From assembly GCA_024811115.1 (NCBI GenBank), contig JAKOGH010000051.1:248001-312000 (forward strand): 64,000 bases of DNA, in the 5' to 3' direction. The position numbers and the translations under genes were made by a program. The notes below the pieces were generated by a model, which saw nothing but the letters and a program-made list of their open reading frames with translations, made no database searches and had not been told where the DNA came from. The DNA is from Terana coerulea (taxonomy: Eukaryota; Basidiomycota; Agaricomycetes; Polyporales; Phanerochaetaceae). This document shows positions 12,801-24,669 of this stretch, piece by piece. Position 1 is the first letter of the stretch, and the number at the start of each line of letters is the position of its first letter.

Positions 12801-13900
12801 GAGCGTGGACGTCGCGGGGCGCTGCAGCTTCTTGAGTGTCGCCGCCCACTGCCGCGGCATGCTGGAACCGCGCTTGTCGACTGCGAGGAGGTATACACGC
12901 ATCCGTGTATGCGGGATGTAGAATTGCTTCGTGTCAAGGCGCAGAAAATCGGCGCTGTAATCCTCCTCTTCGAAGTACTTCACGACCCGCTTCCATGGCG
13001 CGCCACAGACGTTCTCCAGGATAACCAGCGGTGGTCGATGTTTCCTGACGTACGACATCATGCCGCGGAACGTCCGGCCGGACTCGCCCTGCGCGTCGAT
13101 GTCCTGCTTCTCGTTGTTCAGGTTCGAGTAGTCGACACATGAGGTACCGGCAACTAACAAATCAATATCGCCAGGTACAGGGGCAAGGGGAGCCGTAGGC
13201 GGTATGCGCATGACTTTCTCCCAACTCGCAGACGTCTCTGAATAAGTATGGCGGCTTGAAATTCCGGTCGATGTAGCCTTGCTTAAATGGCTCAATTTCG
13301 CAAGAGAGGACGTGTTCTATCTGAAAGTCAAGGCCATAGATCTCCTGAATCTTCCGCGTAATAAGTCCAAGCGCAAGCAGGCGATTCCGTGCCGGAGCAC
13401 ATTGTGGCCACACGCAATTTCCGCCCTTGGAGGAGCTTAACGGGCTCTGTGATTTCGGGAATACGACTGACGAGGTCGTGGAAGATGGAAGGAATTTCGT
13501 GGATGGGTGGGAGGTGGGAGACGTCCACTTGCTCGGCTTTGGGTAGCTTTGCTTTCTTCGGCCTGTCCTCTTCGTCCTGCGACGCGAGCACGTCTTCATC
13601 ACCACCGTCCTCTTCCACAACCTCCTCTTCGTCTTCTTCAACCGCGTCATCCACCTCATCCTCCGATTCCTCTTCCCCCTTTTCCTGCTCATACTCTGAG
13701 CCATTGTCGTCCGCCTCCGGCTCGTCCTCGTCGTGTTCGTCAGCATCAATAATCTCGGCCTTCTTCACCTTTTGTGCCTTCTTGGGGGCAGCCTTGGCCG
13801 CCTTCGCGGCGGGCTTCACTTCCTTCGGCTTGCTTCCCTCACCACCAAAGAAGCTGGTGATGGACTTCTGTCCAGGGAGCGACGCCTTCGTCTTCGCCAT
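6628..13900 (-). CDS. DNMT5: DNMT5-type cytosine methyltransferase with SNF2 ATPase and RING
   Basis: One reverse-strand gene of roughly 2,250 residues. From the N-terminus: PIP-box-like QKSITSFF (residues 11-18); an acidic low-complexity stretch; the methyltransferase domain with motif I MCSGTESP, catalytic motif IV GTSCVDYSNLNN, motif VI ENV, the RxR motif in IPHTRMRVYLLAV and GNAMSTTVVG; an SNF2 N-lobe with Walker A ADQVGYGKT and VVDEYTYL; a RING finger (CPTARC, CGHIGCYEC); and helicase C ending at 6628. This order is that of the DNMT5 family, ATP-dependent maintenance CpG methyltransferases of fungi and algae. No chromodomain is visible before the methyltransferase domain. Apparent one-base frame breaks occur near 13385, 13195, 12310, 11104, 9100 and 8960. 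Several have the look of G/C-run errors, but pseudogenisation cannot be excluded. The intron after FVRQ (near 8260) appears to be GC-AG. ATG 13900 is the first ATG in frame. Confidence 0.9.
13847..13870 (-). other. PIP-box-like PCNA-binding motif in DNMT5
   Basis: Residues 11-18 of the predicted protein read Q-K-S-I-T-S-F-F, matching the consensus Q-x-x-[ILM]-x-x-[FY]-[FY]. The position within the first 20 residues, followed by a disordered charged tail, is typical of replication proteins that bind PCNA. The match is seen directly; binding is inferred. Confidence 0.7.
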
Positions 13901-14739
13901 CGTCGTCGCCGTCGCCGACAAAGTGTGGTTTGTCACATTAAACGCGGCTGTCACATTGATACGCGAACGTTACGTGTGACTGCGCCTGATGGGATTGGTA
14001 AGGCGGAAAGGCGGATCAAAAGAACGCGATGCATGCGCCTCCCGCCCGACAATACTTAGCTCTGAGTCAAGGCCATGCTCATCCTTCAGCGCTGTAAACC
14101 TGAGATTCTTAGTGTGCAAATATTAATCAGAACGTGAGCTCGGTATCTGCCAGAGTGGCTGACTTTGATTTTTATAATGCCCAACTGACTCGGACACAAT
14201 ATCGGCAGTGAGTCGGACCGCGACCACTGGCTCAATAAGTCAATACTTAGGTTACTACACAAGGTGTAAGGCATAAAATCGCCCGAATAAAAGTATGGAT
14301 ATGGTGTTGTCCGTGGACTACAGTGTACCCAGGCTCTGATACGTTCTGGCCTATTCCGCTGAGCTTTGATGAGTCTTTTTGGGCGATGGGCGCAAGGGTG
14401 TAGGCGCCGGCTCGACATGTAGTCTTCAGTCCACCAACTCTTCATCTACACATCGAGTCGGGATTGCCACTGCGATTCCAACACAGCGAAGGAGTATTTA
14501 GCTCAAATAAGGTATATTCTATACATAGAATACAAGATAGATTACATACGACTATCATCACATCCCAACGTAATATCAGGCGACAGCCCTCATGCCAAAC
14601 CCAAGACTACGAACAGTTATATCGGTGCCACTTGCAGGCTACATAGTCCACTTGATTTCATCCCAGCCTGTTCATATCCCGGTCTAAGGCCAGAGAGTGA
14701 CGAGCGGGGAATGTCCCGATTGACGACTCCTGCACACGC
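13901..14739. other. Intergenic, no gene seen
   Basis: Between the DNMT5 start and the CRIPT stop. Only short, unsupported reading frames are present on either strand, with no family similarity. It must contain the DNMT5 promoter; no clear TATA box was picked out. Confidence 0.5.
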
Positions 14740-15217
14740 TCACTTGGCCGACATGCTGTACCCCGTCGTGTCTAGCACCTTCTTGCCACATATCGCACAA
14801 GCACCTCGCTTGAACGCACATCCTACGCATAGCATGTGAGCATCAGCAACACGGCAGCATCATAGGAGGGATAAGGACGTGCCGTGGCAGTACTTCGCCT
14901 TGTTCTGCGTCACCGTTGATTTGCAGTCCCGGCACTTGCCTTGGTACGGCTGCAGCGCAGATGGTCACTAAGGAGGAGCTATATGAAGAGCTATGTTACG
15001 CACTTGAAAGCGATTCTTCGAGCTACCCGTCCCAGGGCGTCCGAGGAGCTTATTCTCGCCGACTTTGCGCGAGCCGTCCTTTATTGCATCCGACGACGAC
15101 TTGAACGGGTCCGGGGCCGCGAGCTTCGACGTTTTCTATCGGAGTTGTAGCGAGTCAGTTCAGAAGAATGTGTACCAAAATTCTGGGGCGTACACTCTCG
15201 CATTTCTGGCAGACCAT
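14740..15217 (-). CDS. CRIPT: CRIPT homologue, Cys-rich small conserved protein
   Basis: Four short exons on the reverse strand read through as MVCQKCES, then KLAAPDPFKSSSDAIKDG and RKVGENKLLGRPG, then CRDCKSTVTQNKAKYCHG and CAFKRGACAICGKKVLDTTG. The paired CxxC motifs and the KLLG and CGKKVLDT signatures are those of CRIPT, a protein of about 100 residues conserved across eukaryotes. It was named for PDZ binding in animals and is linked to the minor spliceosome. The second intron is GTGCGT..CTGCAG. The last intron appears to begin GC (G|GCACGT) rather than GT. Start ATG is 15215-15217 and stop TGA is 14740-14742. The encoded length fits the family. Confidence 0.85.
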
Positions 15218-15499
15218 GGTCGAGGCGGTGGTGGAAGGCGGTGAAGTCGTGTGGATGATGAAGCGCCGGGCTTTGTGGCGGCGTCTGACGTAATACCTCG
15301 CTTTGGGGACGCGTGCTGGGTTTGGTACGATTCGTCTATGCAACGCAATGCTTGTTCCGGCGAGCACGCAAATATCTGGACAGCCACCGCTGTTTTATAT
15401 ATCAAACATTTGATTTTTTTCTTGCAAGGCAGCTTCGTGGCACATGCCAGATTAATATTGCAAATGTTGATTAGACACGCCGCGGCGCTGCCTCAAGAT

Positions 15500-16410
15500 T
15501 CAAGAATTCTTCCATTGAATCGTCATCTGTACAACCCACCGCCGCCTATCCTTCTCATCCTCCAATTCCGCCCTGATAATATCCCAAGGCCTCGACCTCT
15601 CTCCAGCCACCTCATGCTCAGCAAGAAGAGCAATTTCCAAACCATACTGAGGCACTAGATTCATGAACGCCTGCAACGTATATCGTCCAGTATGCAAGCC
15701 TGCGGTTATATAGATCTTTGCCTCCGGCGTGCGCCGCAGTGTGGACGACAGCGTCTGCAAAAATATGCCGTGCAGCTCCGGATTCCACAGCGTATCCGCC
15801 GCGACGACTACATCAAACCGCAAATCATCACCCTCTCCCGCCTGCGCGTCGGACGTATCTGACGAAGGCATACGGAAAACCGCCGTGTCGCTTCCCCAAG
15901 CGTACGGTATGACGCGGCATCGCGACGCAGCGCCGTTCGAGCGCACGTTAGCCTCGAGTGCGCGCACGAGGTCCGCATCGGGGTAGTCACTCGCCGTGAC
16001 GTGCACGTCTTTATACATGCGTGCAATCACGACGCTCGGTAGCCCCGCACCTGCACCAAGCTCGAGCACGCGCAGCGCAGAAGCCTTTCCACCGCCCGTG
16101 CGTGCTCAATGTGCTGCGGAATATCGAGTTCCGCGACGTGGTCCGCGACAAAGAGCGCCGCCGTCCAAATGGACGACGCATGCAGGGACCAATTCGCCGC
16201 GTTTGTGTTGGGCGTGACGAGCGTGATCACGGAAGGATCCGCAGTACGGTCTGGTAAGGAGAGTGGCGCCAAGATTGCGGCTTGGTTGCGGAGGGTGTAA
16301 TGGAATGTCGAGCCAGCGGATGAGTGTGTAATCGGCGCGTAGTCGTACAGAGTTTGCAGTGAGTCGGAGAGGAGGTCCTCCGGCTCTACCTGTTCAGCGT
16401 CATTCGCCAT
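15500..16410 (-). CDS. EFM7: EFM7-like protein N-methyltransferase
   Basis: Single-exon reverse-strand gene. The N-terminal part reads LLSDSLQTLYDYAPITHSS, which matches the start of the EFM7/nicotinamide N-methyltransferase-like family. The SAM-binding motif I is VLELGAGAGLPS, followed by VTASDYPD and a VVAADTLWNPELH segment. In yeast, Efm7 methylates the N-terminal glycine and adjacent lysine of elongation factor eEF1A in the cytosol. The reading frame breaks once near 16090, where one C seems to be missing between HARAVG and KASALRVLELG; with that base restored the protein is continuous, about 300 residues. ATG 16408-16410 was chosen because it precedes the conserved region directly. Confidence 0.75.
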
Positions 16411-16638
16411 CCTACTAAGACTCGTCAAGCGTGGGCTGCAGCTCATAAAACTGGCTCATACCTGCGTGGGCGTATGTGGTGGAAGTAGGAGAAAGCAACT
16501 CAGCAAAAACGATCTATCTCACCTTCCATATCAGGAAATATCTTACAAAAGCCGCGCAAATGAGAAAAGCAAATACTGAAAGCGTAGTAAAGCACAGCGT
16601 TCGACAATTAGAGAAGCTATCCAGGAAAGAAACAGAAG

Positions 16639-18046
16639 TTATGACTTGGTCGACAATTCGACAGCATTTTTGAATGCCCCCAGTAACGCAGTGAGCTGAA
16701 TCTTCTCGTTGGCGCCTGCGGATAGGCGATATCTGGGACAGAAGATGAGTGGGCATATATTGATTAAATGTGTAGCACACACTCCGTGGTAGCAAGGAAG
16801 TCCAAGAGATAGATCCGCGCCTGAGGTTTCAGATCCAGTTCGTCTACGTACTCGTAGGCTCCACTCAGTAGATCTTGCAACGCCAAACCACGGTCTGCCT
16901 TGAGTGCCGAAATCACTGTAAGACAGCTTTAGACATAGGCAGATCTGGGTATATGCGACGCAAACTCACTCTCGTACGAGGTGGTGAACTCGTCAGACAA
17001 CATTGAGTTGACGATGTTGGCGATGTCCACGGGGTCCGGCGTTCCAGTGCAGTGGTAGACCTCCTTCTCGCCTGTCTCATCGTACGCTGCGTGACATGCT
17101 TGAAGAACGTTCAGAGCGCGCCGCATGTCTCCTTTCGAGAGCTTGAGCAGCGCCTTCCGGCCGTCCTCATTGATCTTGACCCTGCACACCACATTAGAAC
17201 ACGGGCCACGCTTCAAGTAATGCTGCTGAGACCAACCCCTCGGTTTCAATGACGATAGCGACTCTCTTTTCGACTTCGGTGATAGGCAGTGGCGAGAAAC
17301 GGAAGCGGGTGCAGCGGCTCTGTATAGCAGGCACGATCTTGTTGACGTAGTTGCAGATGATGCAGAACCGGACATTCTTCGTGTACTGCTCAATGACGCG
17401 GCGAAGAGCTGCCTGGGCTGCCGTTGTCATCATATCCGCCTCATCGAGGATGATGAGCTTGTAGCCTTTCGCGAAGAGTGTGCGGGTCTCAGCGAAGTTC
17501 TTGATTTGCTCGCGGACGACGTCAATGCCGCGGTCGTCCGAGGCGTTGAGCTGTTGGGCAGATTGATACAAGCAACGCCGAGGGTGAAGTTCTGAAATAC
17601 CTCTAGAATCTGTTTGCGGTAATCCTTGCCGTATATTCGCCTAGCCATGGCAAGGGATAGTGGATGTCTTGCCGGTGCCTGGCGGCCCATAGAAGAGCAG
17701 GTGCGGCAATCTGTTCTTCTCTATAAACTTCTCAACTGGGCTAAAGGTAAGCTTGGCGTGGCTCGTGGACCGACAGATATATGAGCACCGCACTGGTGGT
17801 TGTGATGTCCTTGTGAGAAACAACGTCGTCCAGAGTCACTGGACGGTATTTTTCCACCCTGTGATGTTCATCAAGCTCTATTATCTGGGTTGCATAGAAT
17901 TTAGAAGCTACGCACCATGGTAGATTCTCTGGGTCATGACCGTCCGCCTGTTCCACCGCCTTCGCCTTACCCTTGCCCTTCGTCGTCGGCCTGTCCGTGT
18001 CCATTTCCTTCTGCTCCTCCATCAGCACATCATGGTCGCTGTCCAT
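16639..18046 (-). CDS. RFC3: Replication factor C small subunit (RFC3/human RFC5 type)
   Basis: AAA+ clamp-loader subunit that helps load PCNA onto primed DNA. Seen in order: VEKYRPVTLDDVVSHKDI, Walker A FYGPPGTGKTST, LNASDDRGIDVVREQIKNF, Walker B ILDEADMM, the arginine-finger SRC motif in IQSRCTRFRF, and the C-terminal collar domain ending ELSTKS. The N-terminus carries an extra acidic/basic segment of about 40 residues (MDSDHDVLMEEQKE). Introns are short and mostly standard. One base looks extra near 17655 (frame change just after GKTSTI). The stop is at 16639-16641. The gene lies a few kilobases from DNMT5, which itself carries a PCNA-binding-like motif. Confidence 0.9.
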
Positions 18047-18061
18047 CTTGCAAGCGATAGT

Positions 18062-18316
18062 CTACGCCTCAAAGTAGTAGTGTGCAGAATCGAAGGTCGT
18101 GGTGGTCGCCAGCAACTTCCAGGCGCGTCTGCACGCGTGGTTGGGGTTCCCACGCACGACGCGACGCGTCTCGGTCATTAGCGGTCGGGCATCAATCTGA
18201 GTCAGCGTCTTACACATCGCCGCCTGAACCTTATTTGTCAGCGCACGGACCATCCACAGACCGGGGAACGCCGGGGTACATAAGATCTTGAGTGGACGCT
18301 TGAAGAGGTCAGTCAT
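18062..18316 (-). CDS. Possible small protein, 84 residues
   Basis: An uninterrupted reverse-strand frame starting at ATG 18314-18316, with N-terminus MTDLFKRPLKILCTPAFPG. No family is recognised. It ends 15 bases before the RFC3 start and begins only 60 bases from the ubiquitin-S27a ATG, so it would overlap that gene's promoter and leader. It may be a chance frame in a shared promoter region. Confidence 0.3.
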   Translation of the reverse strand: MTDLFKRPLKILCTPAFPGLWMVRALTNKVQAAMCKTLTQIDARPLMTETRRVVRGNPNHACRRAWKLLATTTTFDSAHYYFEA

Positions 18317-18376
18317 TTTCGCTTCGTCGAGGACTCCATCGTTCAGCTCGTTGGACAGACAGAGGCGACTGCAGCC

Positions 18377-19040
<664 letters not shown>

Positions 19041-19320
19041 GAGGTGTTCGCCGTGTACTGCTCATGTACCTTGTCTCGATGTAGCCTTACATTGCTCTCA
19101 ATACTATCTCTTGCTTGACAACATAACAATTCGCATGATGCCTCAGGATTCTCATACAGTAACTGAATGCCGGTCGGCATGAATCCGCCTTTCGATGAAG
19201 TTGTCTGATAATGCAGCTCGTGTGAATAGATAAGGAGAAAACATTACACCCTTGGGAAGTCTAATTTATGTAAAAGCTGCTCTATCCTACCGCCTCACTG
19301 CAACGGTTTCTCACCGCCTC

Positions 19321-20672
19321 TCACTGCACAAGTAAGATCCCGCGCGCACTCAGCAGAGGCAGCTTTTGGCTGAAAAACTTCTCGGCCCTCTTTCGACGAG
19401 AGGCGAGGTACTCGAAGAGATCGTCCGACGAGAAGCAGTAGAACCCGTATCTCTCCGCCGGGTGGCGCGGCGCAGCGGCCTCCGCACGGATCGTCACCTC
19501 GCTCAGGCTCTTGAACGCGGGCGCGGCGAGCAACTCGTCCACGAGCCGCCACTCGATCCCCGATGCACGAGATTCGAGCGCCTCGGGGTGGTGCTTGTGT
19601 ACGACCGTCAGGTCCGACACGGTCGCGGGCAGCTGCGGGAGGAGGTGCTGCAGGAGGGCCCAAGACTGTGATGGTTGTATTAGTGTGGTGTCTTCGCCCG
19701 GTATGTACACCTGAAACGACTGCAGTGCCACAAACGAGGGTAGTTGCAGGTCGGAGAGATGCGACTCGGAGGCTACGACAAGTAACTGCCGTCAGACTTT
19801 TCCAGCAACCCCAGCGGAGACCGTTGCAACGTACCCTCGCTAACGACGACATGCTCGCCGAATTTAAGGCTAAGCCGCTGCAGACGCGGAGCGACGGCGC
19901 GCAGAAGATGTTTGACCTCGGTCCACGCATCGAACCGATCGAGCCCGACCGTTAGGACCTGCAGCGACGAGATGTCGAGCCGCTCCTGCAGCGCCGGGAA
20001 GAGACCGCGGAGCATGTTGTATGCGCTCCCGGGCCCAACAGTCAGGCTGCGCAGCGACGGAGATAGATGCGCGCGCCGCAGCTCAGGTGTCTCGTCCAGC
20101 GGTGTGTAGGGCACGGTGCGGTCGATGTCGAACAACCAGAAGACGCTCTCGACATGCAGGTCACGCAACGCGGGGAAGAGGCACACCGTGTCGAGGAGCA
20201 CGTCCGGTGTCGTGAATACATGGCGCATGTCAAGCTGCTGCACGGTCGACGTCGCGAGAGGCGTGCTATAATGCTCGTCCGGCGAGTGCTTCGGCTTCAT
20301 TGCGTCCTCCCACCACACGCCCTCGAGTCGGACAGACCGCAGCGCGGGTAACTTGGCGACACAGTGCGCGAGTGCGTGCGTGGTAACGACCATCTGTGAC
20401 TGACAGGACCCGTCTCTGGCCTGCCCTGCACCAGCAATATACAGCTCGCGGACGAAGCCTGCGATGTGTGGCGCTTTCTCCAAGAATTCGGTGAACGCCT
20501 GCAGAGAGACGGGGTGGCGAACCTCCATGCGCCGGAAGAGGTGGAACTGGCTTGCGGCTCGCCAGTCGGTGCAGACGAGCGCGCACTTGAGAAGCGTCCA
20601 TTTTCTGTCATGTAGGTTGTCTATGATGTGGTCGTGCAGCTCTGGAGGTAGCGTTATTGTGCGTGAGCGCAT
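19321..20672 (-). CDS. F-box protein with leucine-rich-like C-terminus
   Basis: The N-terminus has an F-box (LPPELHDHIIDNLHDRKWTL, CALVCTDWRAASQ), the Skp1-binding module of SCF ubiquitin ligases. About 390 further residues contain irregular leucine-rich stretches (LPALRSVRLEGV, LQVLTVGLDRF), the usual arrangement in the expanded F-box families of Agaricomycetes. There is one intron near 19770-19836 (GTACGT..CGTAG). ATG 20670-20672 is the first true ATG in frame. The stop is at 19321-19323. Substrate unknown. Confidence 0.8.
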
Positions 20673-22046
20673 GCTGGGCAAAGCAGAGAGTGGCCTCGCG
20701 TACTTGATTGCACACTGCTGGCAGCACGTCTATATACACCTGTGACGCACCTCACATGAGGGCTTTGCAGTGCACCGGTGATGTTCCGGTCACGGGCGGA
20801 AGAGAAGGTCGAAGGAGCTACGCTGGGTCGCGCGATCAGCTGGAACTTGTTGTAGATGATCCTATCGCGGTGTCGAACATCACTTTGTGTAAATGACCGT
20901 GCTCGAGATGCATGAAGACGGCACGCCAGCCCGTGCATGCCCGAACAGTTACCTCATACTATTCAGTGGTGAGGGCCATGCACAGCGCCTGGAATGGGGT
21001 GTGTCTGATAGTCCGAGTCCGGACTTTTGGAGCGGTGAATCTTAGTTGAATCTTGAGCTTGTACGGCTTCGCCGTCGTAGGCCGTCGTCCCGTGAGCCTC
21101 GCATGTCTCGGAGGTCTTTCAACCGGATGATTGAGAAGTGGAGAAGGTGTAGACAGGTTGTGTTGCGGGCCTGGACGTGTTTCGTCTCACCGCCAACCTC
21201 CAGACTTACCCTTTTTGGCTTCCCCGTCTGGGCTTGAATATTCGGCAAAGTCCATGACGGCCTCCTTGGCGCTTGACTAAAAGCTCAAGCTCAAGTCCAA
21301 CAGTACCTTCGGTAGATGCAAGTATGCAGACTCTGCCCTTCTCTCTGAACGTAACCTGGGCTAAAGTACTTTTAAGAAATCACTTGCTGTTGTTTTTTTA
21401 TGCGACGTGCTCTATTTTCGTAAGTTTTGTCGGTGCTACAGGACACAAATGTTACTGAATGGATCTAATATTACATCTGTCCAGGGCCAAGCGCACTACT
21501 GAACAGCTTTAGCGATGCAGCTGAAACTTTTCAATACTCATTCGAAAAATGGTCTGCTTTGCAAAAGGGTTATAGGTTGTAAACTTGTGGCTTTAATAAT
21601 CTCATACACGGCTACCCTGCGATGGATGTTCGACTGTGCATTAATGCACTGCCATGCAAATATTTTTGGCATGACGGGTATGTTTGTGTGTTGTACGGGC
21701 ACATTCATGCATCTCCAACCAGCAACCTGCGTCCCTGCCGTTCTGGCAAGCCCGCCTTTCAGGTTAGTTTTTCACGCGTCTTGAGAGCAACTCTGCTCAT
21801 GTATTTGAATCCGCCTGTAGCAAAATCCAAGAATATTTTCTCACTGTCCCGAATCATTGTTTTCTTTCAATGAGCTCGTAGGACGGTCAAGTCAGGAAAG
21901 GCTCTGTTATACAACATGACATGTGTCTGCGGTCAGTCGTTCCTGACAGAGGCTATGCATAGACGCCGCCGTTATCTGGTTCCCAGGGTACAACTACGCA
22001 CCGAGCTGCGCACAAGAAGGTCCTCTTTCTTGACCACAAGCCCACC
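20673..22046. other. Intergenic, no gene seen
   Basis: About 1.4 kb between an F-box gene and the DUF1399 gene, which diverge from it. Several short frames occur but none resembles a protein family or has supporting splice sites. It holds the promoters of both neighbours. Confidence 0.5.
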
Positions 22047-24669
22047 ATGGAAGGCAAAGAGAAAGAAGCAAAGGAGAACTCGCTGCTCATGTCGGAGGCG
22101 CAACCTCCAGCCTACAGCACCAAGCCTGAACGCTCAGAGCAACCACCTGCGTACACGGCGCCTACATCCTACACGATCGGCGGGAAGACGGTGGGCACAC
22201 CGTTAGTGCAAGTCGACGAGTTAAAGGCGCATCTGTCGCTCCTGCGCGCGTTCAAGAACATGCGCACGGTTGTGGAAGAAGGTCAAGTCGCGAATTGGCC
22301 TGACGCCGTGCAGGCATTGGATGCTACGCAGCGCTGGGCATGGTTCCTTGGCCTCGCAGTGGACAGGTTTGTTTGTTCGTTTGGTGTCTGTTCCTGGAAT
22401 GTTCGTCTCTGACTGTTGAATAGGTTCATCTTGTGGACACAGACGGTCAAGACTGGGCCTCTGGATGTATGGGTTGACGAGGAACTTCCGCCACTTGACG
22501 TGCTTATGATATGGCACGCCTACTTGTTGAACCCAGCGTACTGAGTTTCCTTCGTCTTTTATTCAGGCCTCTTGCTCACTCACAGGTTAGCTGGTATGCA
22601 GAAGACTGTAGCCGCTTGATCACATTGAAGATTGTCAAGGCTTTGGGAGATCGTCTTCTGACAGCGATTGTGAGTTGTTCCATTTAGCCAGCGCTCTTGT
22701 TTTTTAATCCCGTTGTCAGGTCCGAATGGGCGATGTGAGCAACTACAGAGTGTCTCCTGCTCGAGAGCAGTCGTGGTTCGAAATGACAAATACCGCGTTT
22801 GACCCGTATGTTTCCGCTTTGAGCACGATGAAGCATACCGTTGTATGTCCTAAGTGCCTCAAACCGACCAACATTCGTAAGCACCAGCCACTAACGTCTG
22901 CTTCCTGAGTATGCTAATAGCTGAGTTCTGACCACATCCCATGTGAGTAGCTTACATCAAAGACAAAGGCACGGGTTACCTCCAGTCCCAGTTCGTGGCC
23001 AACTGTCGCGCCTGCGGCTTCACTGTAACGCGCGAGAGCCTCGCTGTCCTGAAGTTTGCTAATGATGTCGCACTCGATCCGGCGTAATTCCAAGGACACC
23101 CAAGACCACGGGCTCGGCGTGTACCTTGCGTAAGCTCTTCCTGCCAATTTTGAGCTTTCAGCTTCTGATGTTCCGATGCAGAGGGACCCTGCGTTCTGTT
23201 ACAAACGCGGAAAGCACGGCCGTAGCGCATTCTTTCAAAGACAAAGTACATAGGGCATTCCCTAAGCCTAAGGATGTGAGTTCAACACTGCTTGCTTTTT
23301 GCTTTTGAATATTTAATGTTTCGAAGGGTACACGGGAAGACTGGATAAAATCAATCATGGCGAAGACCGACTACAAGATGTCATCTCTGCATGGGGGGTT
23401 CATGGTAGGCACTCGTAGGCATGTGATCGCGACTCCTCCTCCGGTACCTCCGGCTGAACTCAGCCTGCAATAGATCCAAGAGAATCCTCGGTGCCTACGC
23501 TGACGATCGGCCGTACTCCCTTGACCTCGTTGGCGCCGTGATCAGGCAGTGTTCGTTCATTGACAAGATGCACAACTTTGGATGGACGGAACCGGATGCG
23601 TTCGACGACCATGACGACGAGGTCGTGCTGGTACACTGCATCGCCCGATATCATGCGTATGTGCTTGTCTAACTCCCGTATTTAAAAGATGGGTTGACTC
23701 TGTCCGTTCTGTCCGGTTGTAGATTCTTGGACCTGATGTCATCTTCTCCCGGGTCGTTCATGGTCCCTACACTTGACATCGACCTTGCATGGCACACTCA
23801 CCAACTGAAGGCAGACATATACAACGACGACTGCATGAACCATCTCAAGCGCTACATAGATCAGTGAGTTGTCCTTGTTTTGCCATTAGACTCGACGCCT
23901 AAAAAGCTCTCTTCAGTGACGACAGAGTCGAGGAGAGCCATCTCGCGACATCATTTGACGTCACTTGCAGAGCATGGGAGGTACGCTTTCCTATATTCTC
24001 TTAGCTACAATCAACTCACCACGCGCAGGCCCGCTTCCAACTCCCCTACAGCTACTGCGGCTGCCCGCTGCCGGGCGACACCGTCGGCCAACGCCTCAAA
24101 CGTCTCAAACGCAGACTCAGCTCCGCCCCGCCCCCTTCACGGGCCTGACGCCCCCGCACCGCGCGGACGCGCTGTCTGCGACGCACGCGAGCGCGCACAA
24201 CTGCGTCTCCGTCCGCCACGCGAGCGGCGCGCACGCCGCGCTCGCGGATACCGTGCACCGCGACCGCGAGGCGAAGATCAAGCGGCGCCAGGCGCGCGAC
24301 GCGCAGAGCGTACGCGAAGGCAAGATGGACGCGGCGGCGTACGAGCGGCAGGCGGCGCACGAGGCCGCGTTCCTGTACCCTGTGCCGTTCTACGTGCCGC
24401 CCGTGTACGGGTGCGTCGCCGCGGGCGGGTTTGGCCTGCCGCTCGGGAGCGCGGGGCTGGTCGGATGTGCGGTGGTAAGTAGCTACGCCTCACTGAACAT
24501 TGTGCTGTGTTGATTCACCTCGGAATAGGGTGCTGGTGCGTGTAATGGTGGCGGGTGCGGCGGCGGCGGTTGTGGAGGAGGGGGAGGATGTGGTGGCGGT
24601 GGTGGATGCGGTGGTGGCGGAGGCGGCGGAGGCGGCGGCTGCGGAGGTGGAGGTTGTGGCGGCGGCTGA
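22047..24669 (+). CDS. Glycine-rich domain-containing protein (DUF1399)
   Basis: Multi-exon gene starting at ATG 22047 in a good context. The conserved parts are LDATQRWAWFLGLAVDRF, LPPLDVLMIWHAYLLNP, a CPKC/CRAC zinc-binding-like segment, and MVPTLDIDLAWHTHQL, which are hallmarks of the DUF1399/GRDP family. The C-terminus is almost pure glycine with regularly spaced cysteines (24517-24669, TGCGGNGG-type codons). Near 24131-24135 a run of five C should be six to keep the frame into FTGLTPPHRADAL. Plant members are linked to stress and development; the fungal role is unknown. Confidence 0.8.

Noticed and set aside
6628..13900. DNMT part and SNF2/RING part as two separate neighbouring genes
   Set aside because: The methyltransferase motifs IX-X (GNAMSTTVVG) continue in the same stretch as the region leading to the ATPase, an ordinary intron joins the exons at 12421-12480, and the combined order is exactly that of DNMT5.
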